Shown piece by piece: positions 33,220 through 46,500 of a DNA stretch of 64,000 nt (position 1 is the stretch's first letter; the number at the start of each line of letters is the position of its first letter). The DNA is taken from NCBI GenBank assembly GCA_946902875.1, contig OX336354.1, positions 9,149,247-9,213,246 on the forward strand, written 5' to 3'. The translations under genes and the position numbers were made by a program. Under the pieces are notes generated by a model. That model made no database searches and was not told the origin of the DNA. It saw only the letters and a program-made list of their open reading frames with translations. The DNA is from Nematopogon swammerdamellus. Its lineage: Eukaryota > Arthropoda > Insecta > Lepidoptera > Adelidae.

Positions 33220-33268
<49 letters not shown>

Positions 33269-33492
33269 ACACAAATTAAAAATTATAGAAGAAGGGGGTC
33301 TCTGGAAGGGAACTTGAACCCTAACAGTGATAAATGATTAAATATACAAACTTCTTGGAAGGGAACAATAAAACCCTAACAAAGAAGAAATAATTTTCAA
33401 GATCATAATGTATATAGCTTCGTAACGAGATCAAGCGTCACGGGATGAGGTTCCGTTGACCTTGCTTCGTTATGAACCTCTATGCGGGCGAC
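31317..33492 (+). other. 3' untranslated region of the retroelement
   Basis: No gene recognised. A ~140-bp block with 'catagcctaagccggaggtg' repeated inside it occurs at about 31749-31893 and 32748-32889, with a further partial copy near 33100. A 48-A run lies at 33220-33267. Twice near the end 'ggaagggaac' is paired with 'aaccctaac'. The last 20 bases before the right LTR are not purine-rich, so no standard polypurine tract is visible. Confidence 0.7.
33220..33267 (+). repeat. Poly(A) tract, 48 A
   Basis: An uninterrupted A run after GGGGG, inside the element about 225 bp before the right LTR. Could mark an old processed insertion or be part of a misplaced polypurine region; length may be affected by sequencing. 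Confidence 0.85.
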
Positions 33493-36400
33493 TGTGATGG
33501 AATCACACAAGGTAAAAAAAAGATAAATATATAGCCAATAGTAATTCAAAGCTAAATTATAGAACATTAAAACGTTTCATTAAAATATTAACAAAATAAT
33601 TTATATTACAATTTAACTAATCACCTAATAAATTCAAACGTGACTGCACACTCCACTAAGAAATAAAACGGCGCGAACGGCCATTACAATACGACGCGCA
33701 ATTAGACAAACAAGAAATATAATAACATCAGTTGGTTCGCATATAAAACACTATAGAGCGCCGAGGCGGGGAAGGTAGCATGAGGTAATCCTGACACGCG
33801 GTGAGAGGGGAACAAGACATGGGCGCGTACGAAACAGCGGAGAGGTGAGGTAAGAAGACGCGCGTCTTGCGGGCGCGGGGACGGAGATCGTGGTATCATC
33901 ACGCCGTTGGAAGCGCGGCTTGAGGTAGCGAGTCAAGGAGCGCGAGTAGTGATTATTTCGCTGCGAGTTGATAGTATGAAAGAATGAATTATTGTCAGGA
34001 CACGAGCGTGACACGCCCATACTGCGGGGCCACCGTACGTTTTGTTCCTACGTGTCAGAAACGTGTCAAGCACATATTAATAATTTATTTTTATCTCCAT
34101 ACTAAAATTTGTGTCAGGACACGAATGTGTCATGGCCATACTGTGGAGCTACGGTTCGATTTGTTCCTGTGTGTCCAATTCGTGTCGAGCCCATACTAAT
34201 AATCTAATTTAATCTCCATACTAAATTCGTATCAGGACACGAATGTGACACGGCCATACTACGAGGCCACCGTTCGATTTGTTCGAGCGTGTCACAACCG
34301 TGTCCAGCCCATACTAAAAATTAAATTCTATCTCCATACGAAATTTCGCTCTGTGACACGAACGTGTCACGGCCATACTACGAGGCAACCGAGCGTTTTG
34401 TTCCTGCGTGTCAGAACGTGTCACGGCCATACTAAGAGGGCGCCGTTCGATTTGTTCCTGCGTGTCCGATTCGTGTCGAGCCCATACTAATAATCTAATT
34501 TAATCTCCATACTAAATTCGTATCAGGACACGAATGTGACACGGCCATACTACGAGGCCACCGTTCGATTTGTTCGAGCGTGTCACAACCGTGTCCAGCC
34601 CATACTAAAAATTAAATTCTATCTCCATACGAAATTTCGCTCTGTGACACGAACGTGTCACGGCCATACTACGAGGCAACCGAGCGTTTTGTTCCTGCGT
34701 GTCAAGAACGTGTCACGGCCATACTAAGAGGGCGCCGTTCGATTTGTTCCTGCGTGTCCGATTCGTGTCGAGTCCATACTAATGATTCAATTTAATTTCC
34801 ATACTAAATTCGTGTCAGGACACGAATGTGACACGGCCATACTATGAGGTCGCTGGTCTATTTGTTCCTGCGTGTCTGGAATCTGGACATGACGGAGTTT
34901 ATGGGAATTTGAAGTTTTGTGATCTGTGTGAAGATATCGCACAGGGTCTAAAATTATTTTAATAATTATTTATTAATGATTCAAACTAATACACTAAACA
35001 TTTTTATAAAGGGAAGAGTATGTAAACAAAGTACCAGTTATTAAACAAAAACATAAAATAAAACAAAACAACGTTTCATTGAGTATGACGCCAACATTCA
35101 AATAAATATCCGTTGGAGCGTGCGCGCGGGGCGGAGAGAGGTATGAGGTAAACAAGACAAGGGGTGAGGTATTACCGAGCTGCGGGCGCGCGTGGGCCGC
35201 GGGGCGAGGCGGAGCGACCTGAGGTAATTTGTCAAGCGGTGCGGGAGGGGTTTTCATTAAGCGATGTTAGTATGAAGGAATGGATTCGTGTCCTGACATG
35301 AATAAAACACGACTATGGTAAGGAGATTTCGATTGGTTTCTGCGTGTCCAGGTTCCGTACATGACTAGCATTAGCAAACACGGAATATGGTATCACGTAT
35401 GTACAGAAATTAATATATATACAAAATTAAACAAAAATATATAAATAAAACACTCCGTCATGGCGCTAAAAGTCGACTTATTAATAGAGCACATGTAATA
35501 ACATCAATTAATTTATATAACAAAAGCAACAGTTCTCTGCATGCGGAGATGCACAATGGGTGCGGGGAAGTGGTGTTAAAACCACCGAAGTAGAGGTAAA
35601 GCGCATCGCTGACGAGCGAAACAGCTTTAGGTACCATGTGGAAGGTACGAAGAGGGTTTGTTTTCCCTCCAAAATCGAATTTATATCGTGTCACAAACGT
35701 GTCCAGTTCATACTAAAAACATAAAATTATCCTCCATACAAATTACGAGTCCGGACAGAAACGTGACACGGCCATACTACGAGGCAGCCGATCGATTTGT
35801 TCCTGCGTGACACAAACGTGTCCAGCCCATACTAAAAATCAAAATTCAATCTCCATACAAAATCGCGCTCCGTGACACGAACGTGTCATGGCCATACTAG
35901 GAGGCCACCGTTCGATTTGTTCCTGCGTGTCAGGATTGTGACACGAGGAAAGATTATAAAAGGAGAGGGAGGGGAGCGTGGGGAGTTCAGTCTGTTTTGG
36001 GAGTCGAAGGAGACGGTCGTGCGTATTTAGCGAGAGTCCAGGTACGAAAGTTGGTACTGCTCCGCTCGCGTGAGTTTTCGAATAAATTCGGGAAACGAAG
36101 TTTCGCTCGGCTTCGCTCGCGTGTATTTTCGGTTGGGTTTTATTAGTGAATATTTTCGCTCGGCTTCGCTCGCGTGTATTTTGATTGGGTTTTCTTAGTA
36201 AATGGTTTGGTAAAGAAACCGGTGAATATAATTAATTTAATTTCGTAAAATTTAGTGTGGGAACTTCTGTAAAGCTTTCGGAGTTGCAGATGAAGGTGTC
36301 TGGATTCTGTAATTTTGGGGGTGATATAGGGGTTGTCAACTAGTTTTACGGAAAATATTTTGGATGTTCTTTTTGAGCCTTTTGAGTTCTGGATGAAGGC

Positions 36401-38638
36401 GTCTGGATTCTGGAATCTTGACTGGTGATGGAAGGACTTCCAAAGAGCTTTTACAATGACACTATGTCCGAACTGGCTTACCATGAGGACTGGTACATTG
36501 GGAAGGTTTTCTTAGTACATAAATGATTTTGTAAAGAAACCGGTGAATAGAGTTTGTTGTTTCGTAAATTTTAGTGTGGGAACTTCTGTAAAGCTTTCGG
36601 AGTTACAGATGAAGGTGTCTGGATTCTGTAATTTTGGGGGTGATATAGGGGTTTTCAACTAGTTTGCGAAAAATATTTTGGATGTTCTTTTTGAGCCTTT
36701 TGAGTTCTGGATGAAGGCGTCTGGATTCTGGAATCTTGACTGGTGATGGAAGGACTTCCAAATAGCTTTTACAATGACACTATGTCCGAACTGGCCTACC
36801 ATGAGGACTGGTACATTGGGAAGGTTTTAAATTGGATTAACATATATTGTACTGGGACCTGATCTTAAATTACACGCAAATAAGGGAAGTCAGTGAATAG
36901 AGGTTGTTTAATTTCGTGAATATTAGTGTGGGGATCTCTGTAAAGCTTTCGGAGTTACAGATGAAGGTGTCTGGATTCTGTAATTTTGGGGGTGATATAG
37001 GGGTTGTCAACTAGTTTTACGGAAAATATTTTGGATGTTCTTTTTGAGCCTTTTGAGTTCTGGATGAAGGCGTCTGGATTCTGGAATCTTGACTGGTGAT
37101 GGAAGGACTTCCAAAGAGCTTTTACAATGACACTATGTCCGAACTGGCCTACCACGAGGACTAGTACATTGGGAAGGTATTTTAAAATATAGGGAAAATT
37201 AAAAGAAACAAAACCCGATTTTTAAATTCGTAAATTCTACGTATATAAGAGTGTTTGAACCACGCGTAATTATTAAAAAATATGTCGGTTTTAAATATGT
37301 AAAATCAGTGGTTTTACCGTATTTTGACATAAAAGTATATTTTTATTAAGTGTTAACTTCGCGAATAGATTCAGTGGCGGGTGTTGTGGTTTCGTTTGAA
37401 TTTAATATTTTACGCTATTCTATTGGTAATGGTGTTTTATTTAAGGTGATTTTAGTGAATCGTGTCAAACCGATTAGGATAGTGAAATTCTAAGGTAAAT
37501 TTTGTAATATATATGTACATGCAACATTCTGGCTAGTTACGTTTTAGGTCGTGGGGAGATTGCGTAAATCAGGTTTAAATATACCTGTATAGGTTATATA
37601 GATTATGATCAGCACACAATTTTAATAAACCCTTAAGAAAATATTCCTAAATGATTTCGGTGAAAGGTGGACCCCTGACCGCATCATTTGGAATAAAACA
37701 ATTTCTGTAGGTATATCAATAGATAGCCACAGAAATGTAAACCATAACATACACTATACACTCACAATTAAAAGTATACACTTCTGCCTTTAGGGAGGAC
37801 AAAAGAATATCTTTTGAACTCCAACATAACACTACGAGATTAAATTGGTAAATCTGTCTGAAGATGTATATTTTGTACAGATTAGAAAACGGGGACTCCT
37901 AGGAACAAATAATAAATTTGTAACTTAAGTACAAATTTATCTGCGTTGGGAGTCACGGGGACTGGCGATGGATAAATATCGTATGGACAGAGGGTCCATA
38001 CGAATTTAGTGGAGCCAGTTCCACAAACCCCTTCAGGGGGGGTTTCAATAAAAGTTTGTATTGTTGAAGTTCTAAAATATAGAAGAAAATATAAACAATA
38101 GATTTCATCTATTGAATGGCACAACAAAATTAAGCTATCAAGTAATACATTGATCATAATTTAATAATAACAATAACACAAACATCAGAACACTTTTCAT
38201 TTCGAATTTTGGCGGGTCTCACAAGCTCGCAAGCGAGGCGCGTGAGCGCGCTGTCGAAGCGTGCACATAGAACACAGAGGGAAACCAGAAGGGTTTAATG
38301 ACTATAGATGAATGAGCAATTAGTTTAGTAAGTGTTTTAAATGTTGATATTAGAATTTACTAGAATAGATTTAGGAAATGAGAGTTAGTACTCTGAGTTA
38401 TTACGGTACACAACGACTTTCTGGAAAGGAAGTAATAATTGGGTCCATTTTACAGGAAATATGTGTACGAATTAGCGACACTGTTTCTGACAAACCTAGA
38501 GATCACTTGAAAGCTATACGCTGGCCATATTTCGATTCTTTATATTCTAGTTGTTCTAGAGCTATAGAGTTGATTTTTTAATAATTCTGCCTTTAATATC
38601 TAAGGTAAAACAATAGGTATAGGGTAGAGGTTATTACA
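33493..38638 (+). repeat. 3' long terminal repeat (5,146 bp)
   Basis: Same length as 9953-15098 and no mismatch in the segments compared. Carries the same U3 array (33994-34880), core promoter (TATA 35955, start 35989), donor (GT at 36042) and 320-bp repeats. Candidate polyadenylation signals are at 37624, 37692 and 38047. Being a complete promoter on the same strand as the P450 exons downstream, it could drive transcription into them. Confidence 0.93.
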
Positions 38639-38642
38639 ACAG
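38639..38642. repeat. Target-site duplication, right copy (ACAG)
   Basis: Directly follows the CA end of the right LTR and equals 9949-9952. Confidence 0.85.
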
Positions 38643-38849
38643 AAAACGGTCGAGCTGGCAGTGGTAATTGTAAAAAAAAACTTCAATAATGTCGATTGAT
38701 GAACTGTTGCAGGTTTATGCGGTACAAACATTTTCCCAACTCTTCAGTATCACAATAGAAAACATTAGCAGAATATTCTTGCGGCTTTCCACCAGAATAG
38801 ACAATTTAGGTACCCTAAGGTTTTAAAGTTATCTTTCGATAGTATTCGC

Positions 38850-38935
38850 ATTATCAACCCCTGCATACGATCGAATGTCCATGGACGTCGTTAGTAACCA
38901 TATCAGTCGCGTTTTTATAAGTAAAAAAAATATTA
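38850..38935 (+). mobile_element. LINE 3' tail remnant
   Basis: 'gaatgtccatggacgtcgtt' and an A-rich end match the tails at 57595-57795 and 60331-60425, with divergence. Too short to carry coding sequence. Confidence 0.5.
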
Positions 38936-39149
38936 TATCTATCTACCATTTTTTTCAATTTTCATGCCTTTTTCGAACTTAGAAGAATTGGGAAGTAACA
39001 CGAAAAAAAACCAACTTATATACATCCTACTAAAGTTTATTTTATAAATTAAACTACGTAAAATGTTTGTATTTATGTTGTCTAACATTTCAATGTTTTA
39101 CCACGTTATAAAATTACATATTAAGGCGTCTTACAGATTATTAATAAGT

Positions 39150-39420
39150 AGCTTTTGCACGCGGCTTCGCTCGCGTGAAATTCGTATTCAAAAGAAGATA
39201 GTAAGTAAGCCCGCTACCGTAGGTACCTTTATTTCGGCGCGCGGAACAATTCGGTTTGTATGAGAGAGAGCCGCATCTTAGCGTAACTGGAACAAAATTT
39301 TATTTAGCCTATCCTGTGTCCCGTATAGTTAAATGTGCTTGTACAAAGTTTCATGGAATTCGGATGATCGGTTAAAGAGTTATGGAGGATACATGCATAC
39401 ATTATTTCTAAAAATCTATT
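39150..39420. repeat. Dispersed repeat with 'gcggcttcgctcgcgtgaaa'
   Basis: Starts with the 'cggcttcgctcgcgtg' block, followed by 'tttcatggaattcggatg' and 'aaagagttatgg', a form typical of insect non-autonomous elements. A similar short block occurs within the LTR near 12580. No coding capacity. Confidence 0.5.
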
Positions 39421-40047
39421 TAGTTTTAGTACCATACATAGAGTCTACAAAGGCAATATCTCATAAAACAAAGTAACTTACTCCATGACCATCCCTTACA
39501 GATTTATTTATTAGTATTGATTGATGATATTATGATGAAGAAAGTTATAGCAGACACGGAAATACTCGCAATAATTGAACACCTATTGCATTTTGAAAGT
39601 TACTTTTGCAATAGCTGTGTCTAGCTAGAGTCTAGAGGTTGACGTAATAATTATTGCAGTTTTAAATTTTAAGTATTTATGTTAATCTATCGAACCGCTC
39701 TTCTAATCTAAATCTCTTTTTTTTAATCATGATGTATGCGCTATATCTGTATGTATTTATAATCCGGGTAGATTTAGTGTTCTAGAATGAAAGAGAAAGT
39801 AAAGTTAGAACATAGAAGAACGTTATGGTTCAAAGAATCCTTTCGGAAATGGTACGTCGACAAAGTTATGGTAAAGTTAAATCTGTTGTGCCAGAAGTAC
39901 TATTATTTTATTGTCTTGTTGAACAATAAATACAATTTCACAACTTGGGACTATTTGACAACATTCGCGCTTGAAACCTCCCACCCGCTATACATCGCGA
40001 ATAATATCCATGTGAGTAAACCAAACGCCGCCTCGTCGCAACAAAAT

Positions 40048-40315
40048 AGTCGATATTGGACATCGAATGGCTAAGCTCAACTGGCAGTGGGCTGGGCCCG
40101 TCAGCCCAACGGACGACGACCGTTGGAGTAGTCGTGTACACTGGCGGCTGTGGACAGGAAAACGGAACGTGGGAAGACCACTCGCCAGGTGGGACGAAGA
40201 TAACAAGTACGTCGGCAGTGGTTCCATACCGCTGAAGGCCGGGAGGACTGGAGGAAAATTGGAGAGGCGTATGTCCAGCAGTGGACGCTTAGGTATACGC
40301 TGAATGACTGAATGA
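40048..40315 (+). mobile_element. LINE 3' fragment, same family as 2030-2440
   Basis: Begins 'gtcgatattggaca', carries the LNWQWAGP-DDDRW stretch and ends 'gtccagcagtggacgctta'. Truncated and frame-damaged. It lies about 200 bp before the first visible P450 exon. Confidence 0.75.
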
Positions 40316-40514
40316 AACCAAACGCCATGGTCTATCTACCTATTATGTACATAACACGCACACGGGTCACACATAGGTTATTGATTTACACAGCTGTTGG
40401 AAGCGTTCGTGATTCACACATGGTGTAAAATTCAGTCAGCGTGTATGTCTACTACAATATAATTACTTTAAAATCGACACATACCTTTTTGAACGCAACC
40501 GAAACTCATTCCAG

Positions 40515-43500
40515 ACATGGCGAGCAATGGCGTCGCTTCCGCTCCAAAGTGCAGCGTCCGATCCTGCAGCCGCAAACCGTCAAGAAATACGTCACGCCAA
40601 TCGAAAACGTCACCGATGACTTCATACAATACATGCTGAGAGCGAGGGACGAACACGGCGACTTGCCGGCAGAGTTCGACAACGACATACATCGGTGGTC
40701 GTTGGAATGTAAGTTATAGTTTAATATCTGTCACCCCTGTCACCGTTGGCGTGTTTCGATGAGTAAGTAAGGGTCAGTCAGTTGACAGCTCACATCGAGA
40801 CGCGCGCGACGCGATGATTTAATGCACTATTTAACCCCCGTGTTATAAGTTTAACGTGTGTGTGTATGTGTGTATGGGTGTGTCTGCTGTGGCATCGTAG
40901 CTCCCAAACGGATGGACCGATTTGGATACGGGTTTTTTATTAGAAAGCTGGTTTATTCGGGATGGTTCTTAGCTATGTTTGTAATCAAGTAATTAAGTAA
41001 TAAAAAAAGAATTGTCTTAAAAATTTGACAGATTTCCATGCGGTTTTTTAAAAAAAACTTGAAATAAAAGTTAAATTACCAATTTAAAAAACCCCGACCC
41101 TTAAAAAGTCAAAAATAATATCCGTTTACTTACTTAAAGAGTCGGGAGACCGCTGCTAAGTAAATACAATATAAAAACTCAGAGCAGTGCCTAGGTTGTG
41201 TTCTCCTCTAGTCCATAGCCAGCAATCCAGGGAAGTCTCCGGTATGGCATCTACCTTCTCGGAGGTGATATTAGCTGGTCGGAGCATGTACTTTGGCCCG
41301 TCCGATTCAGCCACCCATACCGGATTAAATTTAAAAAAAAAGAGAGGCCGAAGACGCCCAGACCACTCGGCCATCCGGCGCTTAACAAATTACTATCTAA
41401 TTACCAACTCATTATAATACACGGTATTATATTTATGAACCTGTGTTCTTGACATTTGGACAAAATAATAAAGGATCGTAATAATGTCAAGGGCTCTCAA
41501 GATGGTCATGATCAACATGAAGCACCCAACAGATTGCATTCAATAATGTACCTAGTCGCGCGGACAACCTTGCCGCTGTTCGTGTTACGGCGAATGACTG
41601 TATGTGCAAATCTGACAGAGTTCTAAAAGCGGAACATTAACCTTGATATCCGCAACAAAATGTGAGGCGCGGTAGGCATAACTTGTATTTATAGTTCTAA
41701 CGCTTTATTTATGCAACAAATCATAACATTTATTGATTGTTGAGTAAACTTATCTTAGCATTTTACTATTTATTATTTTTTTAACAAATTATATTACCTT
41801 GTAGTATGTATACTAGTACTTTGTACCTACTAACATTAATGAGTTGAGTTGATACAAATTACGTATGATAGGTTGACAAAGGCTGACACCTGATACATAC
41901 ACTTAATAATTAATTAGGTATTAATAGGTATCTGTCTTTAGTTGTATTTTCGATCAAATGTAAGCGATGTTATTATATTATATATGTGGATAGTCACTAA
42001 AATACTTTTAATATTTATTTAAAAAAAAAATCCTGCGTTTTTTGCCGATTTTTCTTCGTGAGTGTACCTAATCGAACCGGATAGAACAAATTGTGACAAG
42101 TTCGAGTGCAGTCTTTAAACGATTTCAACCCAATGCACGAAGGTCAATGACATTAAGCGGCGGGTGGCAGAGTGGTTTGGGCATCGGCTTTTCATGCCAG
42201 AGGTCCGAGGTTCGATTCCGGTCGGCGTGTACCAATGAGTTTTTTCTGACGAAAAAATTTACGTGCATACTACTCCTGCAGCTTCACCGTTCGGAATCGG
42301 TGTAAAACTGTAGGTCCCTTCCCTTGCCCCTTACAAGGTGGTAGGCTCATATTGTAGCCGACTGGGTTGGTACCACCGTACTGAATGTAAGATGGCCGCA
42401 TAGCAGCCTCGGTTGTGTTCTCCTCTAGTCCAATATAGCCAGCAATCCAGAGAAGTCTCCGGTATGGCACCTACCTTCTCGGAGGTGATTTGGCTGGTCG
42501 GAGCATGTGCTTCGACTCAGTCAACCATACCCGATTACATAAGAAAAAAAAATCCATCGATGGGTGCGACCACTGGCTGACCGTCCTTATCGTCGTCGAG
42601 GCTAGCCATGGTTCGGATTTCACGTAAAACTATAGGTCGTTTCCTTACCTACGTAAGTGGAAAAGATTTGTATCAACGCACTAAAATGAAGGTCTGTCGA
42701 AAGGCTATGAAAATAGTTCGGGTTTCCGTGTATTCAGTGTAGCCCGCCCGCACAACCAACAGGAAGCACTAAAATGGCACCTACACCGAGCTGTGACGCG
42801 CGGACATCACGGGTGTACCTAGTAGTTGCCAACAATCAATGTCAAGTTCCATTAAAAATATACCGGTCGAATTGAGAAAATCCTCCTTTTTCGAAGTCTT
42901 TAAAAAAAAAAAAATACAACTTTAGCATTGATTGAGAAAACTAATTGGTAGACCCACAGAGAAAACATTTCGTCTAAGGCTGAAACTCAAATGGAGATAT
43001 GTTTTGTATTGTTTGTTTAAGCATTTTTTTTATGGAAACTGACACGGTTATTGGCTACATCACCTACAACATCCCTGATGTCAGCCCATAACACCTTGGT
43101 GAACTAGGTGCCATGTCAGTGCTTCTCTTTCTTTGGTCGTTCCGCCTACATTGAACTAGACGGAAAACACGAACTATCTACATAGGTCGGCCGACCTTTC
43201 ATTCAGTGCGGTGGTACCAACCCGGGCGGGTTAAACCCTACCACCTACTTACGAAGGAAAGGAACCCACAATTTTAGGTTTTCTTTTTTTTTTCTGGATA
43301 CTGACACGGCTGGCTACATCACCCACAACATCCGTTATGTCAGCCCATAACACCGGGTGAACTAGGTGCCATGTCAGTGCTTCCCGTCGATCGTGCCGGC
43401 TACACTGAACTGGACGGAAAACATAAACTATTTACATAGCCGTTTCGACCGACGTTTCATTCAGTGCGGTGGTACCAACCCGGGCGGGTTGAACCCTACC

Positions 43501-46500
43501 AAGTAAGGTAAGAAGGGAAGGGACCTACAGTTTTACGTGGAATCCGAACCACGGCCAGCCTTCAACGGTTGAACGGTCAACCATACAAATTTTGACCGGG
43601 CCCAGGTGTGCTTATGATCGCGAGCGACAGTCAACCGGCCGCACCACTGAGCTACCGAGACTGACAAAATGTTTAATAGATATTTATTCTGAGCTTAAAA
43701 TAATGATAACGTCCACTCCTCAGGTATCGGCCGCGTGGCATTAGACGTGAGACTGGGCTGCCTCTCGCCGGACCTCAGCGCAGACTCGGAGCCGCAGAAA
43801 ATCATCAACGCAGCCAAGTTTGCGCTCAGGAACGTCGCAGTACTGGAGCTGAAAGCGCCTTTCTGGCGCTACATACCAACGCCGCTTTGGGCTCGATACG
43901 TTGACAACATGAACTTCTTTGTTGAGTAAGTCATGTACGTGTAGTTATTTGATTTTAACTCAGGGATGTTTCAACTCTGTGAAACGGAGCTCAAGAAAGT
44001 CGTGCGCCTAAAGCAGCCAACACCGGCTAAAAAAAAGAAAGGCGTCCTTCTAGGGCTCTTTAAAAACCCTTAAAAACCCTAATAGAACGCATCTAATTGG
44101 CAGAAGCTTCTAAAATCTAAATTATAATCAAGGTTTCTTGGTCCTTCGAGCCGGATTTAGATACCAATTTGTTTTCATGTATTATGTCAAATACTAGAGA
44201 CAGACGCATAAACAACATTTATGATTTTCATTTATTGATATGTATATTTTATTAGTTTATTTTTTTTTTATATTTTATTGAACACCTATTTATACAAAGA
44301 ATATCAAAATTTAATATCAGAAAGATCTTAACAAAAACTAAATAGAAAAATTATTTTAGTTAGATTTCTCTTATTAGTACAACTACATATTTATTTATTT
44401 AACATTTACAAATGTTGTTTTGTAATACTCAGATTATGCAGTCGCTACATCAACCAAGCGCTCGAGAGACTGAAAAGCAAGAAAGTTATTTCGGAGAACG
44501 ACCTGTCGCTGCTGGAGCGAGTCCTCGCCACTGAGGGCGACCCCAAAATTGCCACTATCATGGCCTTGGATCTTATACTCGTTGGTATCGACACGGTAAG
44601 TAGATGTTTTTTTAAGTTTACACTTATTGAATTACAATTAACAAATGTTGTGGCACCCGAAGACCACCTCGGCACGAACTATAGATTTAAACTTGGAAAG
44701 AAAGGAACGTGAGGACAATAAGTATTATGTTTTTAATACATTAAAATTTTACAAAATAGAAGTATTTTGTTTTTTAACAGATGGTCATGAAACTTCTTGC
44801 AAAAGTTATATATCTCGAGCCCAAATCACACATCAACCATCTTGGTTCTTATCGCAAGGAGGCTCGTATCATACACCAGTCAGCTACTTGACAAAATTAT
44901 TTGACAGAACTGTATACAAACAACCTGTGCCCATGATTTCAGATCTCAATGGCGGTGTGTTCGGTGCTGTACCAGGCGGCGACGCGGCCCGAGGCACAAG
45001 AAAAAGTCGCTCAGGAACTACAGAGGGAGCTCCCTGATCCGAGCAAGCCCCTCACGTATGCCGACCTCGACCGGTTGCATTACACCAAGGCATTCGTTAG
45101 GGAGGTCTTTAGGTTAGACATTTGCATACAGATATCAACTACGTGCATTGGGTTGGAAGTTGTTTCGTCCAAATGGCGAATCAATTTATATTTTTAATGA
45201 TTTGTTGCTTAAATAAGGCGTTAGAACTATAAATAAAAGTTGTGGCTGCCGCACCTCACACCTATTTCCCAATGTGGTACGCGGACATTCAGAATGTTTT
45301 ATGTTCCTGCCTGATACAACTCTCCACACTCTGCTATTCATACATGCTTGTTAGTTTCGAATATTATGCAATCAACCCTTTTGGAGCGCATGCCAGCCCT
45401 CGTCTAGGTACGTGTGCCTAAATATTTCTAGATATTACGTGTGGTGCTGCAACATCTCAATACAGAAAGTAGATATTACTCGTACATGAATAATCTGTAC
45501 AATTTTTAGCTGTTTATAAATGGCCATCTTTCTTCAGGATGTATTCAACGGTCATCGGAAATGGGAGAACTCTTCAAGAAGATGATGTCATCTGCGGGTA
45601 TCACATTCCAAAAGGGGTAATTATGTATACAAATACTTTCGTATTAAAAGTGCCAAATAGTCTAGCGGTGAAAAGGGCCCGCCCCAAATGTGAGAGGTCA
45701 GAATTTCAAACCCATTACCCCATATTGTCATTGCGGTGAAGGAAAACACTGCGAGGAAACCAGTACGCTAACAATGCTAAAGCGTTGTTGTGACTGAGAT
45801 AAATAAAATTTTGTGACAATTCACTTTCTGCACTGCAGAAAAACTTATGCTTTTCTTAAAAATTGGTTTCAATGCAACAATTGAATGCAAAGGCATTGCC
45901 CAATTTCCTATTTGGCTGCTGAGATCCGCATAGTTTGGCATTGGCTGGAGGTTGACAGGAACAATTATTCCTAGTGTATATAGCCCACGCTTGCACGCTA
46001 CTGGTTCTTATTTTCTTGTTGTGTATAATGTTGGAGTACAATAAGGCATTTCCATTCTATTCCATGTTTCCGCACAGGTTCAGGTGGTATTCCCGACCAT
46101 AGTGACAGGCAACATGGAGGAGTGGGTGTCGGACGCGGAAAGCTTCAAGCCAGAGCGTTGGCTGCGCGGTTCGGACAGACTGCATCCGTTCGCTTCGTTG
46201 CCGTACGGCCACGGTGCACGCATCTGTCTCGGCAGGCGCTTCGCCGATCTGGAGATACAGGTCCTGTTGGCTAAGGTACGGCTAGAATTATTTTGTAATT
46301 GTATGTCTTGTAATCTTGTTCTCTATGTTACTCTTACGGACATACATACTGGTTTACTGTGAAAAAACTAAGCATAGTATACCAAAGCTAACAGACCTAT
46401 AGGAGAGAAACTTTCTGAAACAGTCTAAAGGGACGTCTTCGGTATGGTACCTACTCGGAGGTGATATTGGCTGGTCGGAGTATGCGCTCTGGCCCCTCTG

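Larger units (their letters stand above)
9953..38638 (+). mobile_element. Giant Ty3/gypsy-type LTR retrotransposon, complete, 28.7 kb
   Basis: Two direct repeats of 5,146 bp (offset 23,540) bound an internal region with gag, protease, reverse transcriptase, RNase H and integrase in Ty3/gypsy order. Ends are TG...CA and a 4-bp duplication (ACAG) flanks the whole. The LTRs showed no difference in any stretch I compared, so insertion was recent or the copy was homogenised. All catalytic motifs are present and the three frames are open, so it may be autonomous and active. It is several times longer than ordinary insect gypsy elements (about 5-9 kb). The excess is in the LTRs, a 9.1-kb leader and a 3.6-kb repeat-rich 3' region. 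No env-like ORF with a signal peptide or membrane segment was seen. It lies on the same strand as the P450 exons to its right. Confidence 0.93.
40709..43723 (+). other. P450 intron filled with repeats
   Basis: A 3.0-kb intron between phase-1 borders. Holds a TG microsatellite near 40856, a family A SINE fragment (41190-41345), a complete family A SINE (42158-42555) and two reversed family B SINEs (43021-43668). Confidence 0.8.

Noticed and set aside
33220..33267. The A48 run as the 3' end of the element
   Set aside because: A full LTR with target-site duplication follows 225 bp later, so the run is internal.
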